Shown here: piece after piece, positions 16,373 to 25,510 of the stretch | Layout: each line of letters opens with the position of its first letter | Position numbering within the stretch: the stretch's first letter is position 1 | Source of the DNA: CAKKQX01 sp963734595 | GTDB taxonomy: Bacteria; Pseudomonadota; Gammaproteobacteria; Burkholderiales; SG8-41 | DNA length: 64,000 nt | Direction of reading: 5' to 3' | Assembly: GCA_963734595.1 (NCBI GenBank) | Contig: CAVTHV010000026.1 | Location: forward strand, 62,001-126,000 | The notes under the pieces: model-generated | Told to the model about the DNA's origin: nothing | The model's input: only the letters and a program-made list of their open reading frames with translations | Database searches by the model: none | Made by a program: the position numbers and the translations under genes

Positions 16373-17218
16373 TCAATAATATGCGGTTCCCGTCATCGCG
16401 TACTGGCCGGCGGCATTGGTCGTCCACAATTCTGCCTGCGTGGCGTCGGCATTCAGGTTGCCGTTGACCGTGAAGCGCTCGGTGTGGAAGACCGGCTGCA
16501 GCGCGCGGTAGTCGAACTTTTTCACCGGCCGCGTTTCCCGGTTGCGGGCAAGATCGAGCATGAGGATGGTCTGCAACGGACCGTGCACGATCAGGCCCGG
16601 GTAGTTTTCTTCGTGCCGGCTGTAATCGAGATCGTAGTGGATGCGGTGACCATTGAAGGTCAGGGCGGAAAAACGGAACAGCAGCACCGGATCCGGCGCG
16701 ATCTCGCGCCGCCACGCGGCGGACGGCGGGGCGGGCTTGCCCGGGGGCGCCGCGCCGGGCTTGGCGGCTTCCCGGTAAACGATGTCGTGTTCCTCGATCA
16801 CCGCGATTTCATTCGCCGCAAAAACCGTGTGGCGCACGGTCACAAAAACCAGGCTGCCGCTTTTGCCCTGCTTCGGCTCGACCGCGACGATTTCCGATTC
16901 GCGCCTGAGCGTCTCGCCTAACCTGAGCACGCGGCGGAACTCGATGCGGCCGCCGGCCCACATCCTGCGCGGCAGCGGTACCGGCGGCAGGAAGCCGCCG
17001 CGCTTGGGGTGGCCGTCGGCGCCCAGTTCCGACGCGGGTTTGGCTTCCAGAAAATACAGCCAGTGCCAGCCCAGCGGAATCGCATCACCGATCGCCGGAT
17101 CAGGGTCGCGGCGGTCCAGCGTGGCGGCCAGCGCGATCACCGGCCACGTCGTCGCGATATCGGCATGACTCTCTTTTTTTCCAACCCACTGGCGCAGGTG
17201 ATCCAGATTATCCGGCAT
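16373..17218 (-). CDS. MaoC-family dehydratase (HTD2 / mesaconyl-C4-CoA hydratase type)
   Basis: This 281-residue double-hotdog protein resembles the FAS1-like dehydratase and mesaconyl-C4-CoA hydratase group, acting on short-chain acyl-CoAs in the cytosol. The N-terminal hotdog holds IPLGWHWLYFLEAKPASELG and FLPPVPLPRRMWAGGR. The C-terminal hotdog holds the hydratase signature FSALTFNGHRIHYDLDYSR with GLIVHGPLQTILMLDL. The exact substrate cannot be told from the sequence; itaconate/mesaconate-type degradation or hydroxyacyl-CoA dehydration are candidates. It starts at ATG 17218 and is not obviously in an operon. Confidence 0.8.
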   Translation of the reverse strand: MPDNLDHLRQWVGKKESHADIATTWPVIALAATLDRRDPDPAIGDAIPLGWHWLYFLEAKPASELGADGHPKRGGFLPPVPLPRRMWAGGRIEFRRVLRLGETLRRESEIVAVEPKQGKSGSLVFVTVRHTVFAANEIAVIEEHDIVYREAAKPGAAPPGKPAPPSAAWRREIAPDPVLLFRFSALTFNGHRIHYDLDYSRHEENYPGLIVHGPLQTILMLDLARNRETRPVKKFDYRALQPVFHTERFTVNGNLNADATQAELWTTNAAGQYAMTGTAYY

Positions 17219-17323
17219 TCGTCAGGTCCCTCGGAGTTCAGAGGGCTTCACTCTAACTCCGGAGGCGCGCTTGAGCAACCGATGGCAGAGCGGAATATTC
17301 TGGTCGACCGATGACCGGCATTT

Positions 17324-17329
17324 TATAAT
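17324..17329 (+). promoter_or_regulatory. -10 element (TATAAT) upstream of terC
   Basis: A perfect TATAAT lies 45 bases before the terC ATG. The -35 region (TGGTCG, spacing 17) is poor. I looked for a yybP-ykoY manganese riboswitch, which often precedes terC genes, and did not recognise its conserved core in the 150 bases available. Confidence 0.4.
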
Positions 17330-17373
17330 GCGGGCATCCGCAGCGAACAATCCAACCGTAACCGGGAGCTTTC

Positions 17374-18132
17374 ATGGAATGGCTGTTTGATCCGCAGATC
17401 TGGATTGCGCTGGCGACGCTGACCCTGCTCGAGATCGTGCTTGGCGTCGACAACATCATTTTCATTTCGATCCTGGTCGGGCGCCTGCCCGAGCACCAGC
17501 GCGCGAGGGGCCGCATCATCGGCCTCGCGCTGGCGATGCTGACGCGCATCGCGCTGCTGTTTTCGCTCGCCTGGGTGATGACGCTCACCGCCCCCATGTT
17601 TTCTGTATTCGGCAAGGAAATTTCCGGGCGCGACCTGATCCTGATCGGCGGCGGCCTGTTCCTGCTGTGGAAAAGCGTGCACGAGATTCACAACTCCCTG
17701 GAAGGCGTCGAGGATTCCGGCATCAAGGTGGCAGCCGCAAGTTTCGGCGCGGTGATCACCCAGATTGCGATCATCGACATCGTATTCTCGCTCGATTCGG
17801 TGATCACCGCGGTCGGCATGGTGGACGAGATCGGCGTGATGGTCGCCGCGATCGTCATCGCGGTGATCGTGATGCTGGTGGCGGCCAGGCCGATCGGCGA
17901 ATTCGTCGACCGCCATCCGACGATCAAGATGCTGGCGTTGAGTTTTCTGATCCTGGTCGGCGTGGCGCTGGTCGCCGAGGGCTGGGACTATCATCTGCCC
18001 AAGGGCTACATTTATTTCGCGATGGCGTTCGCGGTCGCGGTGGAAATGCTCAATCTGCGCGCCCGCGCGCGCATGCGCCGGGAGCCGCTCCACTTGCGCA
18101 AACCGTTGCGCGAGAACGACGGGGAAAGCTGA
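17374..18132 (+). CDS. TerC family integral membrane protein
   Basis: This 252-residue, seven-segment membrane protein belongs to the TerC family, members of which export manganese or support metallation of exported proteins. The N-terminal WIALATLTLLEIVLGVDNII and mid-protein IDIVFSLDSVITAVGM contain the conserved acidic residues thought to bind metal. GGGLFLLWKSVHEIHNSLEG lies between them. The ATG at 17374 follows a GGGAGC ribosome site. The gene is monocistronic, and its stop lies 5 bases from the stop of the convergent hydrolase. Confidence 0.88.
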   Translation: MEWLFDPQIWIALATLTLLEIVLGVDNIIFISILVGRLPEHQRARGRIIGLALAMLTRIALLFSLAWVMTLTAPMFSVFGKEISGRDLILIGGGLFLLWKSVHEIHNSLEGVEDSGIKVAAASFGAVITQIAIIDIVFSLDSVITAVGMVDEIGVMVAAIVIAVIVMLVAARPIGEFVDRHPTIKMLALSFLILVGVALVAEGWDYHLPKGYIYFAMAFAVAVEMLNLRARARMRREPLHLRKPLRENDGES

Positions 18133-18137
18133 CCGCG

Positions 18138-19044
18138 CTAGCGGCCGAACAGCGCGTCCTCTGCCTGGGCGCTGCGATACATGCCCTTTGGCGTCGTGGC
18201 CGACACCGGGGACTTCGATGAGCCGCCAGTTGAATTCCCAGCCTTTGTCGCGCGCCAGTTCCTGCGCGGCGTGAAACGCGTTGCGGCCGCGCTCGTAGCG
18301 GGTGGCGCCTTGTTGCACGGCCAGCGGCAGCTGGTCGAGATTCTTGGTCAGCACATCGGCCGTGCCGAGCAGTATGGTCATCGGCTGCGCGAGGTAGCGG
18401 CGGATTGCCGGCTCATCGGCCATGTTTTCCGGCAGGCCGCCAAAGCCATAGGGAAAACGCGCCTGCAGCGACGGACGCACGTAGGATGAAGGATTGGCGA
18501 CCACCATGCGTTTTGCGCTGTTCGGCACCAGCGCGGCAAAGCGGTTGACGACCTGTCCTCCCGCGGAATGGCCGATCAGGTAGTAATCGAGCGCAGGTTG
18601 CCCTTCGTCGTTGCGCACCTGGTCGATGAGTTTCAGGATCAGCGTGCCGGTCCATTGCGCCTGCGGCTCTATGACAATCGGGCCCGAGGTGATTTTGCGG
18701 CTGGTGTGCGTGATGCCGAGCGCCTGGTAGCGCCAGTATGGAAAACGCGGACGGTCGAACAGCGGCATGACCAGCAGCATGCCGTGGCGGTCGGCGATGC
18801 CCCTGGCCGCTTCACGGTAACTCTTCATGTTGCGGTTCAGACCGTGGAAACTGACCAGCAACGGCCCTTTGTCGTAATGCGCGGGTTTGTAGAAATGGAC
18901 TTCGATGGCCGTGCCGCCGACATCGACGATGCGCTGGCTTGTCCCGGCAGGAAGCGCCTCGCTGTGCGCCGGCAGCGCACAGGCCGCGAAGCAGATACAG
19001 CAGAGGGCCTGGAGCAGGGCGCGGCGCGTTGTGCGGAAACGCAT
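18138..19044 (-). CDS. exported alpha/beta hydrolase (frameshift near C-terminus)
   Basis: This secreted alpha/beta-hydrolase starts at ATG 19044 with a twin-arginine-like N-terminus (RFRTTRRALLQALCCICFAA) and a cleavage region LPAHSEA. The oxyanion loop is SFHGLNRN, the nucleophile elbow is LIGHSAGGQVV (Ser), and the catalytic His lies in VPGVGHDAKG. An extra G near 18188 shifts the frame; correcting it gives an ordinary C-terminus MYRSAQAEDALFGR ending at 18138. It begins one base after the gcdH stop, so the two share an operon. The substrate is unknown. Confidence 0.82.
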
Positions 19045-19045
19045 A

Positions 19046-20238
19046 TCAGCTGAATGCGGGAATGCCGGTCTGCGCGCGGCCGAGGATCAGCGCGTGGATG
19101 TCGTGGGTGCCTTCGTAGGTGTTGACCGCCTCGAGATTCATCACGTGGCGGATCACGTGATACTCGTCCGAGATGCCGTTGCCGCCGTGCATGTCGCGCG
19201 CCGTGCGCGCGATGTCGAGCGCCTTGCCGCACGAGTTGCGTTTCAGCAGCGACATCATTTCCGGCGCGGCGCGGCCTTCGTCCATCAGCCGGCCCAGGCG
19301 CAACACCGCCTGCAGCCCGAGCGTGATCTCGGTCTGCATGTTGGCGAGCTTGACCTGGATCAGCTGATTTGCCGCCAGCGGCCGGCCGAACTGTTTGCGC
19401 TCCAGCGTGTAGTTGCGCGCGGCATGCCAGCAGAATTCGGCCGCGCCCAGCACGCCCCACGCGATGCCGAAGCGCGCTTTGTTCAGACAACTGAACGGTC
19501 CTTTGAGTCCGGAGACCCCGGGCAGCAGGTTTTCCGCCGGCACCAACACCTGGTCCATCACGATTTCGCCGGTGACCGAGGCGCGCAGGCTGAATTTGCC
19601 TTCGATCCTGGGCGCGGAGAGTCCCTTCATGCCTTTTTCCAGAATGAAACCGCGGATCACGCCGTCGTCGTCTTTGGCCCAGACCACGAAGACGTCGGCA
19701 AGCGGCGCGTTGGTGATCCACATCTTGGCGCCGTGCAGGATGTAGCCGTCGTCGGTCTTTCTGGCGCGCGTCGCCATGCCCGCGGGGTCCGAACCGTGAT
19801 CGGGTTCGGTGAGCCCGAAGCAGCCTATCCATTCGCCGCTCGCCAGTTTCGGCAGGTATTGTTTTTCTGCTGTTCGGAGCCGAACTCGTAAATCGGATAC
19901 ATGGCGAGACTGGACTGCACCGAGAGCGCCGAGCGGTAACTGCTGTCCACGCGCTCCACTTCGCGCGCGATCAGGCCATAGCACACATTGTTGACGCCGG
20001 CGCAGCCGTAGCCGGTGAACGTCGGGCCGAGGAAACCCATCGCGCCCATTTCGTTCATGATCTCGCGGTGGAATTTTTCATGGCGGTTCGCTTCCAGCAC
20101 GCGCGGCATCAGCTTTTCCTGGCAATAACTGCGTGCCGCATCGCGCACCATGCGTTCTTCGTCGCTGAGCTGGTCGTCCAGCAGCAACGGATCTTCCCAT
20201 TGAAACGCGGGTTTGGTGGTGGGAATCGGTGCCGTCAT
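19046..20238 (-). CDS. gcdH: glutaryl-CoA dehydrogenase (one frameshift)
   Basis: This FAD-dependent acyl-CoA dehydrogenase oxidises and decarboxylates glutaryl-CoA to crotonyl-CoA in lysine, tryptophan and aromatic degradation. It starts at ATG 20238 (MTAPIPTTKPAFQWEDPLLL). Family motifs are YGCAGVNNVCYGLIAREVER, SGEWIGCFGLTEPDHGSDP, HGAKMWITNAPLADVF, KQFGRPLAANQLIQ and the catalytic-glutamate segment NTYEGTHDIHALILGR. The frame slips in an A-run near 19860 (EQQK / QYLPKLASG), most likely a homopolymer error. The ribosome site GGAGA precedes the start. It is followed at once by an exported hydrolase. Confidence 0.9.
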
Positions 20239-20333
20239 GCCGGTCTCCTGCTAGAATTGAGCACATTCTTGCACATTTCCCGTAGCCTCGTAACATCGCC
20301 GCTCTGCGGCGGATTTCCTCTCAAGGGGTTCCA

Positions 20334-21554
20334 GTGGCTGGCGAAGATTTATCGAAATTGCGCATCGACCGCAGCGGCGCAGGCGTGGCCACCGGCGCGC
20401 CGAAGCAGCGCCGCAAACTCAAGCTATGGGCGGTCATCGCCGTTCTCGTTGCGCTCGGCCTCTATTATGCGTTCGGCTACAAGGCCGCAACGCCGGTGGA
20501 GGCCATGGTGGTGACGACGGCATATCCGTCGCAGGCGTATACCGTGCTCAATGCAACGGGCTATGTGGTCGCCCAGCGCAAGGCTGCGGTGGCATCGAAG
20601 GCGACCGGCCGTCTCGAATGGCTGGGCGTGCGCGAGGGCAGCCAGGTCAAGGAGAACGAGATCCTCGCGCGGCTCGAAAACAAGGATGTGACCGCGACCA
20701 TGGAGCAGGCGGCGGCCAACATCAAGCTTGCGCAGGCCAATCTCGAACAGGGGCAGGCCGAATTGACCGACGCCAAGCATGCGCTCGACCGGTCGCGCGA
20801 CCTGTTGGCCAAGAATTTCGTGTCGCAGGCGGCGCACGACACGGTGGTCGCCCGTTACGAGAAGGCGAAGGCAGCCATCAGCGGCTACAAGGCGGCGGTC
20901 GCGGTGGCGCAGGCCGCGTACCGTGCGACGCAGGTCGCGGTCGATCAGACCCTGATCCGCGCGCCGTTCGACGGCGTGGTGCTCACCAAGAACGCCAATG
21001 TCGGCGACGTGATCACGCCGTTTTCATCCGCCACGGGTTCCCAGGCCGCGGTGGTGACCATGGCCGACATGTCGACGCTCGAGGTCGAGGCCGACGTCTC
21101 GGAGTCGAGCCTGGCGAAAGTCAGCGTCGATCAGCCCTGCGAGATCCAGCTCGATGCGCTGCCCGATCTGCGCTTTCGCGGCGTCGTGCACCGCCTGGTG
21201 CCGACCGTGGACCGCGCCAAGGCGACCGTGATGGTGAAAATCGGCTTCGTCGACAGGGACCCGCGCATCCTGCCGGAGATGAGCGCCAAGGTCGCGTTCC
21301 TGTCGCAAGAGGTGCCTGCCGATCAGCGCAGCGCGCGCACCGTGGTGCAGCCGGGATCGATCGTCGATCGCAACGGCCGCAGTGTCGTGTACGTGATCAG
21401 GGACAACCGGGTATCCGCAGTCGAGATTCAAACCGCCGGCAGGATCGGCGAGATGATCGAGGTGGTCAAGGGCGTTGCGCCCGGAGACCGCATCGTGCTC
21501 AAGCCCTCCGGCAAGCTTCGCGACGGCGCAGCGGTGTCGCTGTCGACCAAGTAG
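20334..21554 (+). CDS. efflux transporter periplasmic adaptor (MacA/HlyD-like)
   Basis: This membrane-fusion protein links an inner-membrane MacB-type ABC transporter to an outer-membrane channel. The 406 residues start at GTG 20334 after AAGGGG. One membrane anchor lies at residues ~30-48, followed by a barrel/lipoyl half-motif (ATGRLEWLGVREGSQVKENE), an alpha-hairpin coiled coil (~residues 115-200, Ala/Lys/Gln-rich), the second lipoyl half (IRAPFDGVVLTKNANVGDVI) and a C-terminal beta barrel. It is followed by an ATPase and two permeases, so the exporter is complete except for the outer-membrane channel. Confidence 0.88.
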   Translation: MAGEDLSKLRIDRSGAGVATGAPKQRRKLKLWAVIAVLVALGLYYAFGYKAATPVEAMVVTTAYPSQAYTVLNATGYVVAQRKAAVASKATGRLEWLGVREGSQVKENEILARLENKDVTATMEQAAANIKLAQANLEQGQAELTDAKHALDRSRDLLAKNFVSQAAHDTVVARYEKAKAAISGYKAAVAVAQAAYRATQVAVDQTLIRAPFDGVVLTKNANVGDVITPFSSATGSQAAVVTMADMSTLEVEADVSESSLAKVSVDQPCEIQLDALPDLRFRGVVHRLVPTVDRAKATVMVKIGFVDRDPRILPEMSAKVAFLSQEVPADQRSARTVVQPGSIVDRNGRSVVYVIRDNRVSAVEIQTAGRIGEMIEVVKGVAPGDRIVLKPSGKLRDGAAVSLSTK

Positions 21555-21560
21555 AAAGTC

Positions 21561-21610
21561 TTGAACCGCCAAGGCTCAGAGCCGCCGACGAGTGCGCCAA
21601 GACGCAAAGC
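21561..21610 (+). repeat. degenerate CGCCAAGR repeat between adaptor and ATPase genes
   Basis: Imperfect copies of the AACCGCCAAGG / GCGCCAAGACGC family lie just after the adaptor stop codon. They are more decayed than the copies at 5420-5482. They interrupt an otherwise compact export operon without adding a visible promoter. Confidence 0.6.
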
Positions 21611-21652
21611 ATCATATGAAACTTCCGCGTCCGATGCGGTGAAGCTCTGTAC

Positions 21653-22348
21653 ATGAATCAAGTCGCCCAACCGATTGTCGAGATCAGGAATCTGTCGAAA
21701 TCGTACCGCCGCGGCGGGCAGACCGTGCCGGTGCTGGAGGACCTTACCTTCGACATCATGGCCGGCGATTTCATTGCGCTGATGGGGCCGTCGGGTTCGG
21801 GCAAGAGCACGCTGCTGAACCTCATCGCCGGCATCGACAAGCCGGACCGCGGCACGCTGCTGGTCGGCGGCATCGATATCACCGTGCTGTCGGAGTCCGA
21901 GCTCGCCGACTGGCGCGCGCACAACGTCGGTTTCATTTTCCAGTTCTACAACCTGATGCCGGTGCTGACCGCGTACGAGAATATCGAGCTGCCGTTGCTG
22001 CTGACCGGGCTGTCGGGAAAGGAGCGCAGGGAGCACGTCGAAGCGGCGCTCGCGATGGTCGGGCTCACCGACCGCATGACGCACTATCCGTCGGAACTCT
22101 CCGGCGGCCAGCAGCAGCGCGTGGCGATCGCGCGCGCCATCATCAGCGACCCGACCATCCTCGTGGCCGACGAGCCCACCGGCGATCTTGACCGCGTGTC
22201 GGCGGAAGATGTGCTCATGCTGATGGACCGGCTCAACACCGAACTGGGGAAAACCATCATCATGGTGACCCACGATCAGCATGCCGCGCAAAGGGCGCAC
22301 CACGTCCGGCATCTTGAAAAAGGGGTGTTGCTCGATGGCGCCCACTGA
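21653..22348 (+). CDS. ABC transporter ATP-binding protein (MacB/LolD type)
   Basis: This 231-residue ATPase powers the export complex encoded with its neighbours. Walker A is GPSGSGKSTLLNLI (residues ~44-57), the Q-loop follows in FIFQFYNLMPVL, the signature is LSGGQQQRVAIARAI and Walker B is ILVADEPTGDLD, with the H-loop in MVTHDQHAA. The sequence is typical of the FtsE/LolD/MacB branch that drives mechanotransmission rather than direct membrane passage. It starts at ATG 21653. Confidence 0.92.
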   Translation: MNQVAQPIVEIRNLSKSYRRGGQTVPVLEDLTFDIMAGDFIALMGPSGSGKSTLLNLIAGIDKPDRGTLLVGGIDITVLSESELADWRAHNVGFIFQFYNLMPVLTAYENIELPLLLTGLSGKERREHVEAALAMVGLTDRMTHYPSELSGGQQQRVAIARAIISDPTILVADEPTGDLDRVSAEDVLMLMDRLNTELGKTIIMVTHDQHAAQRAHHVRHLEKGVLLDGAH

Positions 22349-22444
22349 CCCGGTGACGCGCGTCGGGCGCATACTAAAAATAATAATAAAAACAACGGAT
22401 TACGACATCATACCCGGTCCGCCTGGAATGGAGGCTCGGCGTTC

Positions 22445-23599
22445 ATGCACTTGCTCAAGCTGATCCTCAGGAATGCGCTGCGCCACAAGCTGCGCACGGG
22501 CCTGACCGCGTTCGGCATCATCGTGGCGGTGCTGGCCTTCGGCCTGCTGCAAACGGTGGTGGACGCCTGGTACGCGGGGGCGCAGTCCGCCTCCAATGCG
22601 CGGCTGGTCACGCGCAATGCGATCTCGCTCGGATTTTCCCTGCCGGTGAGCTACGAAAACCGGATCCGGAGCGTCGCGGGCGTGACCGCCGTGGCGCGCT
22701 CGAGCTGGTTCGGCGCCATTTACCGCGAGCCCAAGAATTTCTTTGCACAGTTTGCCGTGGCGGACAATTATCTCGATCTCTATCCCGAGTTCGTGCTGCC
22801 CGAAGACCAGCGACAGGCGTACCTGCGCGACCGCAAAGGCTGTCTGGTCGGGCGCCAGCTCGCCGATCAGTTCGGTTTCAAGGTCGGCGACGTGCTGCCG
22901 CTGCGCGGCACCATTTATCCGGGAACCTGGGAATTCGTGGTGCGCGGCATTTTCGACGGCGTGGACGAGACCAAGGTGACGCGGCAGATGCTGTTTCACT
23001 GGGATTACCTCAACGAAACGATCAGGAAGAGCATGCCGCAGCGCGCCGACCAGGTCGGCGTCTACGTGCTCGGCATCGACAATCCCGACAACGCCGCGGC
23101 CATCTCGCGGGCCGTCGACCAGACGTTCAGGAATTCGCTCGCCGAAACGCTCACCGAGACCGAGCAGGCGTTCCAGCTCGGCTTCGTCGCCATGTCGAAC
23201 GAGATCATCGCCGCGATCCGCGTCGTGTCGTACGTCGTGATCCTGATCATCATGGCGGTCATGGCGAACACCATGGCGATGAGCGCGCGCGAGCGCAGCG
23301 CCGAATACGCCACGCTCAAGGTGCTCGGCTTCGGCCCCGGATTCATTGCCATGCTCATTTTCGGGGAATCGTTCGCGATTTGCGCGGTTGGCGGCGCGCT
23401 GGGCGTGGCGGCTACTGTGCCTGTCGCCGCCATGTTCAAGGAACTGGTGGGAGGAATATTCCCCATTTTTCAGGTTTCGCCGCTCACGCAGCTGCTGCAG
23501 ACGGCCTGCATGATGCTGATCGGCGTTGCTGCCGCCATCGTGCCGGCCATCCGCGCCTCGCGCATCCGCATCGTGGAGGGGCTGCGCGCCATTGGTTGA
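22445..23599 (+). CDS. MacB-type ABC transporter permease (FtsX/MacB_PCD)
   Basis: This 384-residue protein has the four-segment FtsX-like layout: a first membrane helix at the N-terminus (residues ~18-38), a large periplasmic domain (~40-250), and three C-terminal helices. The last part includes MAMSARERSAEYATLKVLGF, the conserved coupling region. An upstream ATG inside the AT-rich 22349-22444 gap gives no better start. Together with the next permease it probably forms a heterodimer for the ATPase at 21653. Confidence 0.9.
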   Translation: MHLLKLILRNALRHKLRTGLTAFGIIVAVLAFGLLQTVVDAWYAGAQSASNARLVTRNAISLGFSLPVSYENRIRSVAGVTAVARSSWFGAIYREPKNFFAQFAVADNYLDLYPEFVLPEDQRQAYLRDRKGCLVGRQLADQFGFKVGDVLPLRGTIYPGTWEFVVRGIFDGVDETKVTRQMLFHWDYLNETIRKSMPQRADQVGVYVLGIDNPDNAAAISRAVDQTFRNSLAETLTETEQAFQLGFVAMSNEIIAAIRVVSYVVILIIMAVMANTMAMSARERSAEYATLKVLGFGPGFIAMLIFGESFAICAVGGALGVAATVPVAAMFKELVGGIFPIFQVSPLTQLLQTACMMLIGVAAAIVPAIRASRIRIVEGLRAIG

Positions 23600-23610
23600 T
23601 TGATAACACG

Positions 23611-23636
23611 ACCTGACACTGAACACTGAACTTAAC
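23611..23636 (+). repeat. degenerate heptanucleotide repeat (CACTGAA)
   Basis: CACTGAA-CACTGAA-CTTAAC occupies the short gap before the second permease and runs right up to its ATG. It displaces any normal ribosome site, so the second permease may rely on translational coupling. Confidence 0.6.
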
Positions 23637-24803
23637 ATGGCCATCCCGCTGTCCTACATCGCGCGCAATCTGTGGACCCGCCGTCTCACCACGGCGCTGA
23701 CGGCAGGCGGGCTGGCGCTGGTCGTGTTCGTGTTCGCCACGGTGCTCATGCTCGATGCCGGGCTCAAGCGCACGCTGGTGACCACCGGCGAATACGACAA
23801 CGTCGTGGCCATCCGCAAAGGCACGGAAACCGAGATCCAGAGCAGCATTTCCCGCGACCAGGCGAGCATCATCGAAATGAACAGCGCGGTCGCCAGCGGG
23901 GCCGGCGGCGAGCGCATGGCATCGAGGGAAACGGTGGTGCTGATCTCGCTCATCCGCCGCGGTGACAACAAGCCGTCCAACGTCATCATCCGCGGCACCG
24001 CCGCCATGGGGCTCGCGCTGAGGCCGCAGGTGAAGCTCGCCGAGGGCCGAATGTTCCGCGCGGGGTCCACCGAAATCATCGTCGGCAGCAATATCGCCAG
24101 GCGCTTCGAGGGCACGCGGATCGGCGGCAGATTGCGCTTTGCGCAGCGCGAATGGACGGTGGTCGGGATTTTCGACGCCGGCGGCAGCGGTTTCGATTCC
24201 GAGATCTGGGGCGATGTCGATCAGCTGATGCAATCGTTCCGCCGCACCGCCTACTCGTCGATGGTGGTGCGGCTGGCGGACGCGGGACTCTACGATCGTT
24301 TCAGGGCGGAGATCGACACCGACCCCCGGCTTGCCAATGAATTGAAGCGGGAGCAGGTGTTCTACAGCGACCAGTCGCGGGCGCTGTCCAAGTTCATCAA
24401 TATCCTGGGGATGACGCTGTCCGTCATTTTCTCGATCGGCGCGACCATCGGCGCGATGATCACCATGTACGCTTCCGTCGCGAACCGCGTGGCGGAGATC
24501 GGCACGCTGCGCGCGCTTGGCTTCAAGCGCGGCAGCATATTGTGGGCATTTCTCGCCGAGGCGCTGCTGCTGGGGCTGGCCGGCGGGGTGATCGGGCTGG
24601 CGCTGGCCTCGCTGATGCAATTCGCGTCGTTTTCGACCGTCAACTTCCAGACCTTCGCCGATCTGTCGTTCCGCTTCACGCTGACGCCGGGCATCGTCGT
24701 GAAGACCGTGCTGTTCTCTCTGGCGATGGGACTGGCGGGAGGTTTTCTGCCGGCGGTGCGCGCCGCGCGACTCAACATCGTCGACGCGTTGCGCGCGATC
24801 TAG
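23637..24803 (+). CDS. MacB-type ABC transporter permease, second subunit
   Basis: This 388-residue FtsX-family permease has the same arrangement as the preceding protein: one N-terminal helix (TTALTAGGLALVVFVFATVL), a large periplasmic domain and three C-terminal helices around SVANRVAEIGTLRALGFKRG. Because two distinct permeases follow one ATPase and one adaptor, the exporter is probably heterodimeric. The substrate is unknown; macrolide, peptide and lipoprotein export are all known for the family. The stop overlaps the convergent NUDIX gene by four bases. Confidence 0.9.
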   Translation: MAIPLSYIARNLWTRRLTTALTAGGLALVVFVFATVLMLDAGLKRTLVTTGEYDNVVAIRKGTETEIQSSISRDQASIIEMNSAVASGAGGERMASRETVVLISLIRRGDNKPSNVIIRGTAAMGLALRPQVKLAEGRMFRAGSTEIIVGSNIARRFEGTRIGGRLRFAQREWTVVGIFDAGGSGFDSEIWGDVDQLMQSFRRTAYSSMVVRLADAGLYDRFRAEIDTDPRLANELKREQVFYSDQSRALSKFINILGMTLSVIFSIGATIGAMITMYASVANRVAEIGTLRALGFKRGSILWAFLAEALLLGLAGGVIGLALASLMQFASFSTVNFQTFADLSFRFTLTPGIVVKTVLFSLAMGLAGGFLPAVRAARLNIVDALRAI

Positions 24804-25345
24804 GATTTCTTTTGCATCGGTTCGATCGTTCCCATGTGAAACCTGAATTCGCCCTTTTTGCGGTCGGTGTAATAGTGGGTGAGGGTGTTGCGCACGGTGG
24901 CGAAAGCGAGTTGGTCCCAGGGGATTTCGTGTTCGGAAAATAATCCGACTTCGAGCGTCTCGGCGCCGGCGTGGAAATCAAGATCGAGCAGTTGCGCGCG
25001 GAACAGAACGTAGACCTGGTTGATGTGCGGGATGTTGTAAAGCGCGTAGAGCGGGCCGATCTCGACCCGCGCGTTGGCTTCTTCCAGTGTTTCGCGCACC
25101 GCCCCCTGAACCGTGGTTTCGCCGTTTTCCATGTAGCCTGCCGGCACCGTCCACAAGCCGTAACGCGGCTCGATCGCGCGCCGGCACAGCAGGATCCGGT
25201 CTTGCCACTCGACGATGCAACCGACCACCATTTTCGGGTTCTGGTAATGGATGGTGTTGCAGGCGCCGCACACATGGCGCGGCAGGGTGTCGCCGGCGGG
25301 GACCTTCAACGTGACCGGCGCGCCGCATTCGCTGCAGAATTTCAT
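24800..25345 (-). CDS. NUDIX hydrolase with N-terminal zinc ribbon
   Basis: This 181-residue pyrophosphohydrolase has a zinc ribbon (CSECG...CGAC, residues ~4-29) and the NUDIX box GYMENGETTVQGAVRETLEE (residues ~70-89), which matches GX5EX7REUXEE with the usual catalytic glutamates. Zinc-ribbon NUDIX proteins include NADH pyrophosphatase NudC and related nucleotide-sugar hydrolases. This one is shorter than NudC and lacks a recognisable SQPWPFPxS signature, so I leave the substrate open. Confidence 0.88.
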   Translation of the reverse strand: MKFCSECGAPVTLKVPAGDTLPRHVCGACNTIHYQNPKMVVGCIVEWQDRILLCRRAIEPRYGLWTVPAGYMENGETTVQGAVRETLEEANARVEIGPLYALYNIPHINQVYVLFRAQLLDLDFHAGAETLEVGLFSEHEIPWDQLAFATVRNTLTHYYTDRKKGEFRFHMGTIEPMQKKS

Positions 25346-25445
25346 GATGTTGTGAACTCTTTGACGCCATAACTATACGGCAACATCAGTCCGTTGCAAA
25401 ACTCCGCTTGCGCGCGAGCTCTCCATGCGTGTCCGTCATGTTTTG

Positions 25446-25510
25446 TTCTTCCTGGCGTTCTTGGCGGCTTAATTGTGGCGCTTCGTATTTCCTGGCGTCT
25501 TGGCGGTTCA
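25446..25510 (-). repeat. degenerate CGCCAAGR repeat, two blocks
   Basis: Two blocks of TTCCTGGCGTTCTTGGCGG-like units lie between the NUDIX and FemAB-like genes. The right-hand block runs into the last codons of the FemAB-like gene. Nothing else is visible in 25346-25507. Confidence 0.7.

Noticed and set aside
17219..17373. Possible yybP-ykoY manganese riboswitch before terC
   Set aside because: I searched for the conserved GGGGAGUAGC and paired core and did not find them in the 155 bases available.
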